Source: Fabrea salina | Lineage: Eukaryota; Ciliophora; Heterotrichea; Heterotrichida; Fabreidae | Assembly (NCBI GenBank): GCA_022984795.1 | Contig: JALIHJ010000025.1 | Coordinates: forward strand, 124,001 to 188,000 | DNA length: 64,000 nt | Reading direction: 5' to 3' | In this document: piece after piece, positions 11,225 to 21,600 of the stretch | Position numbering within the stretch: the stretch's first letter is position 1 | How the letters are laid out: every line of letters begins with the position of its first letter | Program-made: the position numbers and the translations under genes | The notes under the pieces: generated by a model | The model's database searches: none | Seen by the model: only the letters and a program-made list of their open reading frames with translations | What the model was told of the DNA's origin: nothing

Positions 11225-12013
11225 TTAATTACTTCTAAAAGCGTTATACGAGTTCATATAAAAACTCCAAGCAAGCATGAGGTTAGAGAAGTAGAATTCT
11301 TGGAAGGTAGGGAAACCACTGAACTTTGCCATTTCTTCACCTCGAGTAAATCGTTTTTTGTCAGTGAAATCATTCGTGGAAGTCAGTTGGTTTATTTCTT
11401 CACCAGCATTATGTACACTGGAATTTGTACTAGTTTTGTAGGGGTTTTCTGCTTGAGCAGAAGGAGCATTATTTGAGGAGGAGTCCTGAGCCTCGGTGGA
11501 GTTTCTAAGTAACTCTTGCTCTGGAGTGCTTTTTTTGACATACTTTCTTTTGGGAGCATTTTCTTCCATAAGAAGTTCAACTATTTCGGGCTTTTTCAGC
11601 AAAGATCTGAAAGAGCCCCTGATCCTTTTATCAGGAGGCTGCCTTTTGTTGTAACTTCTTAAGTTTCTTCTGAGAGTGCTGAAGTAAAAGTTTTTTATTG
11701 CATTGTCAGTTCTTCCAGGTAGGTGCTTAGCGATTTCACTCCAAGCGTTTCCTAGCTTACGTTTGTAGTTAAATATAGTTTCGATCTCTTCTTTTGACCA
11801 AGGCGCACGGGATATTTCAGGGTTCAGGTGATTGAACCACCGCTCGCGGCATTGCTTGCCAGTCCTACCTTTTATCGAATACTTACTTTCTAGAAATTTG
11901 GCTACTTTGCTCCATTTCTTCGTACCAATCTCTAGTATTATTTCCGTCAAAGCTTTGTCTTCCTAGGTGTATATTACGTTTTCGTTCCAGGAATTTCTAT
12001 TGGTTTTCGACAT
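11225..12013 (-). CDS. R2R3 Myb-type DNA-binding protein
   Basis: A 15-nt intron at 11963-11977 (GTAATATACACCTAG, A at position 10) restores the first Myb repeat: [33 protein letters not shown]. The 257-residue product has two Myb repeats. The first ends [12 protein letters not shown]; the second runs [12 protein letters not shown]...[22 protein letters not shown], the classic c-Myb R2R3 pattern. It is probably a nuclear transcription factor. The C-terminal half is Ser/Asn-rich, with a short hydrophobic segment near the end. Without the intron the first tryptophan of repeat 1 would be lost. Confidence 0.93.
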
Positions 12014-12415
12014 TTATTTGAATAAATACTTCACCACGGCATAATCAATTAATCGAATTTTATTATACTTTATAAAATTACTAAACAACTAACTTAAGAT
12101 ATCAGAAGTAGAACGACAAAAACTAAAGGGCAAAAAACTACCAGGATCCTAACCCTAAATAAACTAAAAAGTCACCACCCTAAAATCTCTTGCAAAAACT
12201 CTTCAAAAACTGTAAACTAAGTACTCTCGTAAGCTCCAAGTAGGTCAAAAAGCTCTTTTACAAAGTTCCTGAGCAAGCCTTTGTGAGTTCTAAAAAGTTA
12301 ACTTTCAATTAATTTTTTCACCTCATTTTCTAATTTATATAGTTTGCTTTCACAACAACTAAGCAGTTTGAGTCTCAATGTGAAGAATTTGTTAATTCAT
12401 TTTGAAATTCAAATA
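12014..12415. other. 402-nt divergent intergenic region with a coding-like remnant
   Basis: This gap is unusually long for the window. It separates the Myb gene from a coiled-coil gene and must hold both promoters. On the minus strand, roughly 12172-12300 reads as a helical peptide (LLRNFVKELFDLLGAYE...FEEFLQEILGW) ending in TGA at 12172-12174. It has an in-frame stop and no convincing start. It could be a decayed gene end or chance. Confidence 0.3.
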
Positions 12416-14011
12416 ATGTCAAGTCGCTTCAGCAAACCCAAAACATCTAGAAGCACCAAGCCACCACGCAAAACCCAAACAGAAAAAAGTCAACGATCTT
12501 CTTCACAAGGAACTAAAAGCATCTTGTCCAAACTAAAAGCAAAGCAGCTCCCTTCAAACACCCTAATAGATGTGGAGCTTGCCTCTGAAGTGGTTAAAAA
12601 GTACATTCTTCCCATTCTGGAGTCAGAAAAAAGAGTCCTTGCCGACTGCAATCGAGCTGCTTCCCAAGGAAAACCAAAACCCGCCAGAAGCAACAAACTT
12701 TCAGATATTTTCAAAAACCAACTTTTGAGTGTTAAGGCGGAACTTTCAAAAGCAAGCAGACTGCAAAGCAAAACTTTAAACGAAAAAGAAGAACTTAAGT
12801 TGCAGGCTAGAAGCTTAAAGGACCAGTTGCTAGAGAGAAAAACTTACTTAAACTCACTTAGACTTTCTTGTTCTAGGTTTGTGTCAAGTTCTAAAAGAAG
12901 CCAGTTTGAAGCTGCTGGTTTAACTCACAAAGTACAAGCTGAAAGGTCCAATTACCTAAATATTTCGAAAGAAAGGCTAGCAACACTTGTAAACTTAAAT
13001 TCAGAAAAGCAACATAGCTTTGAAATTCAAAGAAGCTGGATGGAAACTCACCTAATGAACTCTTCTTTAACCATGGGAAACAAACTCACAGGAGAAACCC
13101 TAAGAGGACTCTACGAAAATTCAAGTAATTTGAAAGGTGGCTTGAAAGTTCTAGAAAATCAACTGAGCAACATGCTTGAGGGTTCTGTCAGCATGACTCA
13201 GTTCGAAAACAACGCCCACTCTGAGTTTCAAGAACTTCAAAAATTCAAGTCAGAAACTGTTTTGAAAAACTGTGAAACAGCAGATTACAGAATTAACGTT
13301 CAAAATGAAGTTAAGTCAATCAGACTCCAGTCAAGAGAAAAACTAGATCATTTGAAAAAGTCCCTTCAAAAGGCTGTACAAGAAAGCCTAAAACTCAGCC
13401 AAAAATGTGAAGAAGTCGACCACAAAAAAGAAACTGCCCAACTAAGAAACGACCAAGTAAGAAACCAAATCCAAGTACTGCAAGACAAGAACAAAAACAA
13501 AGAATTTGAAAAGTTCTGCCTAAACTGTGGCAAGCACTACTTCGAAGAGGGCAATTTCAACTGGTCCTGTGTGAGGCACTTATATAGCTTTGAAAACAGC
13601 ATTTATTGGTGCTGTGGCAAAACCAAAGAAACAGCAGAAGGGTGCGTCAAAAGCAAACACTCAAGCGAAAAAGAACAAGAAAAAAAGCAAACTAGCCAAG
13701 TTTGCGGAAGCTGCAAACAAACAGGCCACACTTCACACAACTGTGCTAAAGACCCCAACAGAACTCACCCTAAACTGCCCAGACCAGTTGCAAAAACACT
13801 TTCCAAAGTCCACAGGTACTACAAGGTTCCTTCTGATTTTGCTGAGTTGTCCAGAATGAGAAGGTCCATTTCCCAAAAGCCAGAGTACACCCAAAAGGAA
13901 AACAGAACTCCTCTCCGAACACCTATGGGCTCTGACACCCTAATCAGCAGTACTCAAAGCGAAGAACTTAACGAAAGCATCACTCCCAGACTCAACCAGT
14001 CTAACTCGTAA
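12416..14011 (+). CDS. Coiled-coil protein with two zinc-binding modules
   Basis: This protein has 531 residues. The first ~60 are basic and disordered. Residues ~100-365 are long coiled coil. Near 370-425 there is a cysteine/histidine module (CLNC...F...NWSC..H...YWCCG....GC....H) resembling CHORD-like knuckles I associate with ciliate proteins. It is followed by a CCHC zinc knuckle (CGSCKQTGHTSHNC), a nucleic-acid or protein binding fold. A structural or RNA-linked role is possible but unknown. The frame opens at a TTG 72 nt earlier; ATG 12416 is the first ATG. Genes at 14028, 14557 and 15130 follow in tandem at 15-16 nt spacing. Confidence 0.8.
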   Translation: MSSRFSKPKTSRSTKPPRKTQTEKSQRSSSQGTKSILSKLKAKQLPSNTLIDVELASEVVKKYILPILESEKRVLADCNRAASQGKPKPARSNKLSDIFKNQLLSVKAELSKASRLQSKTLNEKEELKLQARSLKDQLLERKTYLNSLRLSCSRFVSSSKRSQFEAAGLTHKVQAERSNYLNISKERLATLVNLNSEKQHSFEIQRSWMETHLMNSSLTMGNKLTGETLRGLYENSSNLKGGLKVLENQLSNMLEGSVSMTQFENNAHSEFQELQKFKSETVLKNCETADYRINVQNEVKSIRLQSREKLDHLKKSLQKAVQESLKLSQKCEEVDHKKETAQLRNDQVRNQIQVLQDKNKNKEFEKFCLNCGKHYFEEGNFNWSCVRHLYSFENSIYWCCGKTKETAEGCVKSKHSSEKEQEKKQTSQVCGSCKQTGHTSHNCAKDPNRTHPKLPRPVAKTLSKVHRYYKVPSDFAELSRMRRSISQKPEYTQKENRTPLRTPMGSDTLISSTQSEELNESITPRLNQSNS

Positions 14012-14027
14012 CTTAACGTTTTGTAAA

Positions 14028-14540
14028 ATGTCTGTAGATACTAAGCACTCTAGCTACTTAAAAAGCATATCCAAACTCTTTGAAGCCTCCTTAAGCTTTG
14101 TGTTCGAAAACCAAATACCTAAAAAGATCCTTGAGTCTCTTAAGCTTCTGCCCAAAGCTTTGAAAGAATTTGTTTTTACAAAAAGCACTAACGAAATCCC
14201 TGACTTGAGCAACTTACTTCCGAGTTACAAAGAACAAAACTCTGGCTGTAAATACGAAATCGCAAACTCTAGGTCGTTTAAGTCTGCTCACCCAAAGCCA
14301 TTCAACCCTTTCAAAATAAGTCACAGAAGTACAGACACGGACTTAAGTGTTTACAGCAGTTGGGACAAGTCACAACTAACTTTCAGTTTAAGCAGTAGTT
14401 TAGGCACTGGGATTTGGCCTATTGAAAGTTCCCAGTTGTTAACTCTGGCGTCCAGCGAAGTGCTTGAAAGCTCAGAACTGTTTTTTGGTTCAGAAGAAAA
14501 CAAACAATTGCGAGAAAAAAGACTGTGCAGATACAAGTAA
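14028..14540 (+). CDS. Hypothetical protein, 170 aa
   Basis: I do not recognise this protein. The first ~60 residues are helical and hydrophobic enough to fold (YLKSISKLFEASLSFVFENQ). The rest is Ser-rich and likely disordered, ending basic (REKRLCRYK). It lies 16 nt after the coiled-coil/zinc-knuckle gene and 16 nt before the next, in a four-gene plus-strand run. Confidence 0.68.
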   Translation: MSVDTKHSSYLKSISKLFEASLSFVFENQIPKKILESLKLLPKALKEFVFTKSTNEIPDLSNLLPSYKEQNSGCKYEIANSRSFKSAHPKPFNPFKISHRSTDTDLSVYSSWDKSQLTFSLSSSLGTGIWPIESSQLLTLASSEVLESSELFFGSEENKQLREKRLCRYK

Positions 14541-14556
14541 TCTTTCATAATTTAAA

Positions 14557-15114
14557 ATGGACAGAAGAAACATAATGAACCACTCAGTGGACTCTTGGAA
14601 GACTGTAAAGGACTCCTACAAAAGCACTGGATTCAACAAAGTAGACATTCTTGAACAGGAAAAAGAAAACCTAGTTCAGGCTAGTTTGGAATTGCACCAG
14701 CAGTACCAAAAGTCTTTAAAGCTGCTCTCGTCTTTGCAGAGTCAAAAACCTCCTAAACAAAAGTCCAACCTTAAAAGCCGGGCTACTTCTCCTATTAAGA
14801 TTTTTCAAACTAACAAACAAAGAGTGAGTTGCAGTTTAGAGCGCTCTAAACAAGACTCTGCTGCCCAAACTACTCACCGAAAGTCACCTAAAGACTGGGG
14901 AAGTGCAATAAAAAGCAACCGTTTGAGTTCCTCAAGAAACAAAAGTTGCTCAGTAAGGAAGAGTTGTGAAATAGAGTGGGGGTCAGTTATTTCGTCTGGA
15001 AAGTTTTCACAGTTCACTTCTGACAGTCCTATATACGTGCAGGATATGGACTTTGAGTACGACGATAACTTTTTTAAAGTTGTTGATGATTTAGAGTCTT
15101 CAAGCATTTTTTAA
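14557..15114 (+). CDS. Hypothetical coiled-coil/basic protein, 185 aa
   Basis: I do not recognise this protein. A short coiled coil (~28-65, EQEKENLVQASLELHQQYQK) is followed by a Ser/Lys-rich basic stretch with many SP/SR sites. The acidic C-terminus has aromatic residues (MDFEYDDNFFKVVDDLE). The stretch could be phosphorylated or bind microtubules or nucleic acid, but that is a guess. It is third in the 12416-16320 run. Confidence 0.68.
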   Translation: MDRRNIMNHSVDSWKTVKDSYKSTGFNKVDILEQEKENLVQASLELHQQYQKSLKLLSSLQSQKPPKQKSNLKSRATSPIKIFQTNKQRVSCSLERSKQDSAAQTTHRKSPKDWGSAIKSNRLSSSRNKSCSVRKSCEIEWGSVISSGKFSQFTSDSPIYVQDMDFEYDDNFFKVVDDLESSSIF

Positions 15115-15129
15115 CTATAAATTAGGTTA

Positions 15130-16320
15130 ATGAGACCGCGCAGAGTAACTAAAAGGAAAAAGAGGATTGGTTTTGGAAACTTGCCAAGTCCCTTGAAACA
15201 AAACATCTTTTTGTACGCCATTGGGAAATTCCAAGAAGTTATGTGTGTTGGGTTGGTTTGCAAGGACTTTTACTCTCAACTTTTTAACTCTCAGTACATT
15301 TGGTTCTCTTTGTCTGGAAACAACTTAAACGAGTTGCCAGGGAACTTCAAAGCTGAGTATATAAAAAGTAGAGTTAACTCTGGTTACTTCGACAACTCAC
15401 TTGACTGGAAAGCTTTTTATCTGAACAAAAGAAAAGAATTAATGCAGAAGAGCCAAAAGAAAAAGGAACAAATGGTTGCTAAGTACATAAAGTCGAACAC
15501 GAACCCCAACATTCAAAAAGTCATCAGGAAGTCCAACTTAAAAATAGTTTGGAAACACAAAAAAATGCTTAAGGAAATTTCAGAAATGTTTTACTTCAAA
15601 ACTTCGGTTAGCGTCATTGTAAAGCTTGAAAGTCCTTGCAGTGACCCTGGCTCAATTGAAATCACCTACCTTGGAAAAAAACTTCCTTTGTGCCCTTCTA
15701 AAGACAAAGAAGTTCTTGTTTCTGGAGAAGTCAGTCTTATAAGGCAGGGCCAGGTTTGCGTTACTGCTTTTTCTAACCAAGAAATTCCTTTTATGATTTG
15801 GAATGTCCACTACTTTGACTTTATGCTTCCAATGTTCAACAAAAAACTCACTCCTAAGTACGACGACTTGGACTCCCAGTTTGGGTTGCTTAACTACTCT
15901 TTGCTTGTAGAACTCAGAACAGGAGGCAACTCTCTTGAGTGCATTTACTTGCACCAAGTAGACTTTGAAATTGATGGCAACTGGACAACTTCACTCATAG
16001 AAGTTAATTACCGAATTCCTAAAAACAAACTTTTTATTGGTTGGAAAACAGAAGCTTTCAGTGGAAAGTTCACCCAAACAGGAATAATAGACTGTACTCT
16101 AAGATGCCAAGAAGGAGAAGCTATATGGTGGATTAGCGCCCCTGCTAAACTTAAAGTTACTCAAAGAGACTCAATCAAAGGCGATCTTTTAGAACTAAAA
16201 GTAGTTAAAACCCCAGGAGAAGCCTGCATTTACATACGCGAAGAACAAGACTGGGTGATTGAAACTATTGAAGTCAAGTTGCTGCACTCATACATCAGTT
16301 CGATTTTTGTAAAGGGTTAG
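15130..16320 (+). CDS. FBXO15-like F-box protein
   Basis: This protein has 396 residues. The N-terminus carries an F-box-like motif (LPSPLKQNIF...VGLVCKDFYSQLFNSQYIW), the Skp1-binding element of SCF ubiquitin ligases. The rest resembles animal FBXO15 in order and sequence: YLGKKLP, QFGLLNYSLLVELRTGG, LFIGWKTEAFSGKF...IIDCTL, IWWISAPAKL and IREEQDWVIETIEVKL. It is probably a substrate receptor; the substrate is unknown. The basic start (MRPRRVTKRKKR) may be a nuclear signal. The stop overlaps the convergent gene by 4 nt. Confidence 0.8.
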   Translation: MRPRRVTKRKKRIGFGNLPSPLKQNIFLYAIGKFQEVMCVGLVCKDFYSQLFNSQYIWFSLSGNNLNELPGNFKAEYIKSRVNSGYFDNSLDWKAFYLNKRKELMQKSQKKKEQMVAKYIKSNTNPNIQKVIRKSNLKIVWKHKKMLKEISEMFYFKTSVSVIVKLESPCSDPGSIEITYLGKKLPLCPSKDKEVLVSGEVSLIRQGQVCVTAFSNQEIPFMIWNVHYFDFMLPMFNKKLTPKYDDLDSQFGLLNYSLLVELRTGGNSLECIYLHQVDFEIDGNWTTSLIEVNYRIPKNKLFIGWKTEAFSGKFTQTGIIDCTLRCQEGEAIWWISAPAKLKVTQRDSIKGDLLELKVVKTPGEACIYIREEQDWVIETIEVKLLHSYISSIFVKG

Positions 16321-17117
16321 TTATTATCCTTTTCGTCCTCAAGCAGTCTAGAGTATTTGACTTCTAAGTATTTGCTTAACTTACTCTCCAGAGTGCTTGA
16401 ATTCATCTTTCTAGGAGTGTAAAGTCTTTCAAAAACACTAGATTTTTGTTTCTCATTGCCAAATTCGTGGCCTTCTTTTTCATCCAACTTAAACTTTTTA
16501 AAAAGTATTTTGTCGGCTTGAGTAGTGTCTACCATGAACTTCTTTTTTTCGCTTTCGTAAGCTTGTAAAATCTTAGGAAGTCTTTTGCAAACTAAGTTGC
16601 CGTGCTCCATGTCGAAAACGTCGTATTTTCTTTCGGGGGACCTTGTAGAGGACTGGTTTTTGGGGTTTTGGCTTTTGAACCTTTTTTCTTGTAAACGGAA
16701 CTTCTTTGTAATTTGTTTTAGCTCGTCAGACTTACCTAGGTCTCTTTTAGTCATAAAGTGGTTTCTGGCAAAGTGGTCATCTTTAGGGAACTTGTGGGAC
16801 CCAAAAGGTTGTTTAGGTAGATTGATTATTTGTATGGGCAAGTCACTGGGTTTGTGTTCGAACCTAAGGTCCGAAGTGTCTTCTTGAGGGGCTTCCAGGC
16901 AACTGTAAATTTTGTTAGCCTTTTTTTCAGTGGTTTCATTGCGTATCCTGGCTTTTTCTAACTGAAGCAAAGGGTTGAGTTCCAGTCCTGACTTGTACAA
17001 ATGTTTGCTTAGTTTAGAGGCTTTTTCTTTTACAAGATTGTAAGAGTTTATAGGTTTGGATTCCCCGTTTAAAAGTCGATTGGAAAAAAGCTGAAGTCTC
17101 TTAGTTTTTTCTGGCAT
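16317..17117 (-). CDS. Hypothetical basic protein, 266 aa
   Basis: I do not recognise this protein. It is Lys/Glu-rich, largely helical or disordered and without membrane segments. Short ordered pieces occur (KYDVFDMEHGNLVC; SVFERLYTPRKMNSS). Its TAA overlaps the TAG of the convergent F-box gene within the four bases TTAG at 16317-16320. Its ATG lies 11 nt after the stop of the MPV17-like gene. Confidence 0.72.
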   Translation of the reverse strand: MPEKTKRLQLFSNRLLNGESKPINSYNLVKEKASKLSKHLYKSGLELNPLLQLEKARIRNETTEKKANKIYSCLEAPQEDTSDLRFEHKPSDLPIQIINLPKQPFGSHKFPKDDHFARNHFMTKRDLGKSDELKQITKKFRLQEKRFKSQNPKNQSSTRSPERKYDVFDMEHGNLVCKRLPKILQAYESEKKKFMVDTTQADKILFKKFKLDEKEGHEFGNEKQKSSVFERLYTPRKMNSSTLESKLSKYLEVKYSRLLEDEKDNN

Positions 17118-17128
17118 AATTATTTAGG

Positions 17129-17699
17129 TTAAGTAAGTATGGGAGAACGAAAGCTGTTCCAGTAAGCATGTCTGAGGTAAGTTAAGTAACCTTGCCAAAA
17201 TATTCCAACTACATTGATAAAAAGAATTTGGAAGTGCTTCGAAACAACTGTGAAATTGAACAGTTGAGCCACTGGCCAAAAAGACCAGTTTGCTCTGAGG
17301 GCTTGCCAGTGTTCTTCTTGGAATCTTTCTTTTACTGATTGAAAATGTTCGTTTTTTATGAGAACTGCACTGTAAGAAGTGACCAATAAAAAGTAAGGCG
17401 AAAAAATAATTTGGTCCAGAAGGATCTTGCAAGCAGTACTAAAGTAGGTTTTCTTGGGAAGTAGCTTGGTTAGTGCTAAACTATACCAGAGCATGCAAAG
17501 AAGGCGCTGCTACAAAACCTCCGAACAAAAAGGCTTTAATTATTCTTTTTTGGCATACCTTAGTGTTAGGCACTTGCAACTTAGATTCAACTTTAATTTT
17601 AAGGTACTCAGCTACTCCAAATATCGTTGAAGAAGTGCACATTTTGGTAACCAAAGGTCGTTTCAACAAAGCCTTTTTGTAAAGTTCTGAAAAGAACAT
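17129..17699 (-). CDS. MPV17: MPV17/PMP22-family membrane protein, with an apparent +1 frameshift
   Basis: Two overlapping minus-strand frames together encode one Mpv17-type protein. The first (17699 to ~17490) carries KRPLVTKMCTSSTIFGVAEYL and the glycine-rich segment ending APSLHA. The second (~17488 to 17129) resumes with WYSLALTKLLP, LLDQIIFSPYF, WSFWPVAQLFNF and VGIFWQGYL. The family signature at the join is P-x-x-H-x-W-Y. Dropping one base near 17489 would give exactly that. No 15- or 16-nt GT-AG intron can do this. It is either a sequencing or assembly error, a young mutation, or frameshifting. Family members are inner mitochondrial or peroxisomal membrane proteins with four helices. 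Confidence 0.75.
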
Positions 17700-17705
17700 A
17701 TTTAA

Positions 17706-18518
17706 TTAGTCTTCGTCTGACGAACTTGAGTCTTTTTCTTCTTCGCCAAGAATTGCTTCATTGACTGTTTCCTCAGTGACTTGAGTGCTTCCGTCACTCA
17801 TCTCCCAATACTTCTTAACCTTTTTAACATTTGTTCCTCTTTCAAACTCAGTTCGGGTTTCGCAAGTAAGCTTCACGGCTCCTTCTAGCCAGTTTTGAAC
17901 GTCTTTAATGGGTCTTACTCCTCCAGAAGGTACGTCTACTTCTTGCATGTCTTCTTTATCAGAAAAGTCACCTGCAAACACCACACAAGAAACGCTTCTG
18001 TACTCCGAATGGGGACCTACTCCTACTCCTACCTTTCTGAACCTAGGATTCAGAATAGCTTGTCTATGAGGTCTAGTTGGAAGTCCATCATCTACTAACA
18101 AAGCAAGGACTACTTCAAACCCGTTGACTGAGCCGTAGTCTAGTGCCTCAGCAATACAGTCGTTCCACTTTCCAAAAACTTCTAACCTGTCCTGGAAACT
18201 GTTTTCCCTGGAACCGATGTGCCCAACTATTCCTAAAGGACCAGTGTCGTTTGCGTGGCTTTGAGCAGCTTTTGCCAGCCCACCAGACCACTCTAGGGGT
18301 TCCATAGGTTCTGTATTTTTAACTTGCTCTAAAGCTTCTTTTGCTGCGTCTATTCCTTCACGAGTCATAACGGGCACTGCTCCGGGTCTATGGAGTGCTT
18401 TGTTTTCCTTGAAGTTTGAAAAAGACTCTTCCATACGCTCTGCGAACCCTTTAGGGTTAGTTCTGATTTGGTTGAGTTCCTGAAAAACTTGTTGAATGAT
18501 TCTCCTAAAACTCGGCAT
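17706..18518 (-). CDS. CAP-superfamily (SCP/PR-1) protein
   Basis: This 270-residue protein has a CAP domain at ~10-190. Family landmarks are ELNQIRTNPKGFAERM, LEWSGGLAKAAQSHAND, VGHIGS, an HRQAILNPRFRKVGVGVG segment and CVVFAGDF. No signal peptide is visible, so it may be cytosolic, unlike most CAP proteins. The acidic tail (EEEKDSSSSDED) looks like a casein-kinase-2 target. The function is unknown. It diverges from the XMAP215 gene across 165 nt. Confidence 0.9.
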   Translation of the reverse strand: MPSFRRIIQQVFQELNQIRTNPKGFAERMEESFSNFKENKALHRPGAVPVMTREGIDAAKEALEQVKNTEPMEPLEWSGGLAKAAQSHANDTGPLGIVGHIGSRENSFQDRLEVFGKWNDCIAEALDYGSVNGFEVVLALLVDDGLPTRPHRQAILNPRFRKVGVGVGPHSEYRSVSCVVFAGDFSDKEDMQEVDVPSGGVRPIKDVQNWLEGAVKLTCETRTEFERGTNVKKVKKYWEMSDGSTQVTEETVNEAILGEEEKDSSSSDED

Positions 18519-18683
18519 ATTAATTATCCATTAAAAATCCGTTTTGCTGTTTTTTGATTTGAGTGTTACTATTTAAAATCCTAAAAAATTCCAGGGTTGG
18601 CATAATGAAAGCTGGCAGACCTTAAACGTTTCAAGTGTTGAAAGAAAAATAGTTTTAACTAAGAAAATGCTTATAATTTAAAT
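18519..18683. promoter_or_regulatory. Divergent upstream region of the CAP and XMAP215 genes
   Basis: This 165-nt AT-rich spacer lies between two divergent ATGs, with a TAAT-type run abutting each start (attaat and taatttaaat). No other motif is recognisable by eye. Confidence 0.35.
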
Positions 18684-21600
18684 ATGCAACCTGTAGACGA
18701 GATTCCAGTAGCAGGCAAAGCAACTTATGACATTCCACAGGAAGAGGTGCCAGAGGATACCAACCCAGAAGCCAGCGGTCCACTTGAAAAGCGCCTAGAG
18801 TCCAAAGTTTGGAAAACCCGCACACAAGCCCTTGAAGAATTGGCAAACCTCCTGAGAACCGACTCAGATCCTCCTTTCTCAGCCTACCTGAATTACCTCG
18901 TTAAGTACGTGTCAGACTCCCACCCAGGTGCCCAGGAAAAAGGACTTGAAGTTCTTTCTGTCTACATAGAGCACCAACCCGACATGGTAGCCAGTCAAAC
19001 TGACCAAATTTCCAAAGCTATCGTCGAAAAAGGACTTGCCAGTGCTAAAACCACCATTAAGCAACAGGCCCAAACCATTCTGCTCGACCTTTTTGGCATC
19101 AACAAAAATAGCGAAGCTTTCATCGAAGGCCTCAAAAGTGCTTTAGGCAACAGAAATGTCAAGATCCAAGCCGCTGCCTTATACGCCATCAATACCCTTA
19201 TGAACGCCTATGGCATTATGAAGGTGCCCTTCAAACCTTTTGTAGATGTGGTCGAAAAGTACGCGGGAGCCAGTAATCCAGCTGTAAGAGGAGAAGCACT
19301 TAACTTCTACAAAGAAGCTTACAGGTGGGTTAGAGAGCTGATCAAACCGCACGTTGAGAAACTCAAAAAGCCCCAGCAAGACGAACTGGAAAAGGCTTTT
19401 GCTGAAATAACAGAACCCCCAGTACCCACACGAACAGTGAAGGGCGAAGAAGAAGTTAAGGAACAACAAGGTTCACAGCCGAAAGCCCCGAAGATCGACA
19501 TTTACGCAATGGCAGAAGCTAGAGACATCTTTAGTAAGTTCGGAGAGAAGTGGGTTGACAAGCTCCTTGCAATGGAAAAGTGGCAAGAAAAAAAGCAAGC
19601 TTTGGAAGAAATCAACACTGAAGCCGACTACCCCAAACTTGCTGAAAAGAGTCCTTTACACCTAGTAACCCTGTGTAAGCGGTTACTGAACGACAACAAC
19701 ATGCAAGTGATGCTGCAGGTTATTAAACTATCAGGACTTCTTGCAAAGGGACAAAGGTCCTACTACAGCAACCATGCCAAACATCTGTTCCCTATAATAC
19801 TTCAGAAGTTCAAAGACAAAAAAGCCCCTGTAGTTGCACAAGCCCACAGTTCTTTGGAAAACTTGCTTTTCGCTACTTCCATTGAAACAGTTTTAGACGA
19901 CATCAAAGCAGCTATGGAAGACAAAACTCCAAGTGTCAAAATAAACACTTTTCTTTTCCTTGAAAAGATATTTGCAGACATGGAACCAGACAAGGTAGAA
20001 AGGGTCCTTAGGGAAGTATCCAGCATCCTCAAGAAAGGCATGGAAGACAGCACTGTAGAAGTAAGAAACACAGCTTTGAAACTAGTTTCCAGTCTCATGT
20101 CTAAGTGCCCTGAAATAGCAGAGTCCCTTACCAAAGACCTTCCTGACGCCAAAAAGAAAAAACTCAACGAAACAAACGCCCCTCCTAAAAGAAACAGAAG
20201 CCAAGAAAAGAAAAAAGAAGAAGAAAAGAAACAACCCCAGAGAAAGGATATCAAAAGCAAAACCCAACCTACCAAAGCCGAACCCAAAGCCAAACCCCAA
20301 CCCAAACAAGCCAAAGCTGAAGAAGACACCGGACCTGCTATTTCTGCTGAAGACGCTGAAAACGCAGTGGCTTGCATCATTCCCAATGAAACTCTGGAAA
20401 AACTCAAGGCTTCTCCTTGGAAAGACCGCCAAGCTGGTCTTCTTGAACTACTTGAGTGGGTTCCTGAAAACTCACAACAAGTTTCTGAGAACTCCGAAGC
20501 TATGTTTAGGTTTGTTAGGTCAGTAACTAACGACTGGAAAGAAAACAACTTTAACGTGATAAAAGCAGCTGTAGGAGTTCTTTTGAGCATATGCGAAAAC
20601 TGCAACGTAAGCAAAAGAGGCGGAGCTATGGCTTTAACTGCTCAAGCTTTAGAAAAACTTGGCGACCCTAAAATAGTAGAACCTCTTTCAGGACTTTTAA
20701 TGAGTTTGTGTGAAGTTTTAGGACCTAGGTTCGTAGTAGCAATGACTGTTAAAAACACCTCTGAGTGCAAGAAGCCCAAAGCAGTTTCTGAGTGCTGCAA
20801 CGTAGTTAACAAAATCATTTCTGAGTTCGGAGTCCACACAGTTAACTTACCTGACGTGGTGAACTACTCCAAAGCTTGTTTGAACCAAGCCAACCCAACG
20901 ATTAAGAAGTCAGCCCAAGCTTTGCTGGTGTGCATCTACAGTTTTACAGGAGAGCCCCTTATATCGATGCTGAACGACGTAAAAGAAGCCACCATGAAAG
21001 TACTTAACGAAGAGTTTTCAAAAACAGAAGTTGTGCAAAAAACCTCATTTAAACAAGTCAGAGGCGAAGAAGAAGAAAAAATAGACCCTTCCAAAGCAAT
21101 GGACTCTGCTATACCTAGAAATGACATTTCAAGCAAAATAAATCCTGCCCTCATCAAAAAGATTTCTGATAAAAACTGGAAAGTCCGCAAAGAAGCCCTT
21201 GACGAAATCGAAAGCATTTTAAATGCAGCTGGAATGAGAATCCAGACTACAGGTTCAGAAAAGATCTTTAAAGCCCTTAAAGAACGCATGAACGACCCTA
21301 ACAAATCCCTGGTCAGGCAAAGCTTGAGTTTAACTGGAAAGATGGCTGAAGCTTTAGGAAGTGACTGTTCTAAGTTCACTAAAAGCATGGTTCCCAAGCT
21401 AATATCTAACTTAGCAGACAAACAAAGCTTACTGAGACAAGATGCACTGGCAGCAATAGACAAGTGGTCACAAGAAGCAGGTCCTGAATCCATTATCAAC
21501 CAAACTGCTACTCCCCTTACTCAGGAAAACCCTGAACTCCGAACTGAACTCCTCAACTGGCTACTTGCACACAAAGAAAACCTTCCTAAGTGCGATCTTA

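Noticed and set aside
12210-12224. Possible 15-nt intron GTACTTAGTTTACAG on the minus strand
   Set aside because: It keeps frame but has T, not A, at position 10, and the surrounding frame has no start or recognisable protein.
17466-17487. A 22-nt GT-AG segment (GTATAG...ACCAAG, minus strand) that would fix the MPV17 frame
   Set aside because: It would delete the family's conserved WY and following helix and does not match the 15-nt rule, so a one-base frameshift is the better reading.
19802-20614. 270-codon minus-strand frame within XMAP215
   Set aside because: It is a shadow of the TOG-domain gene, with biased Ser/Leu/Phe composition and no similarity.
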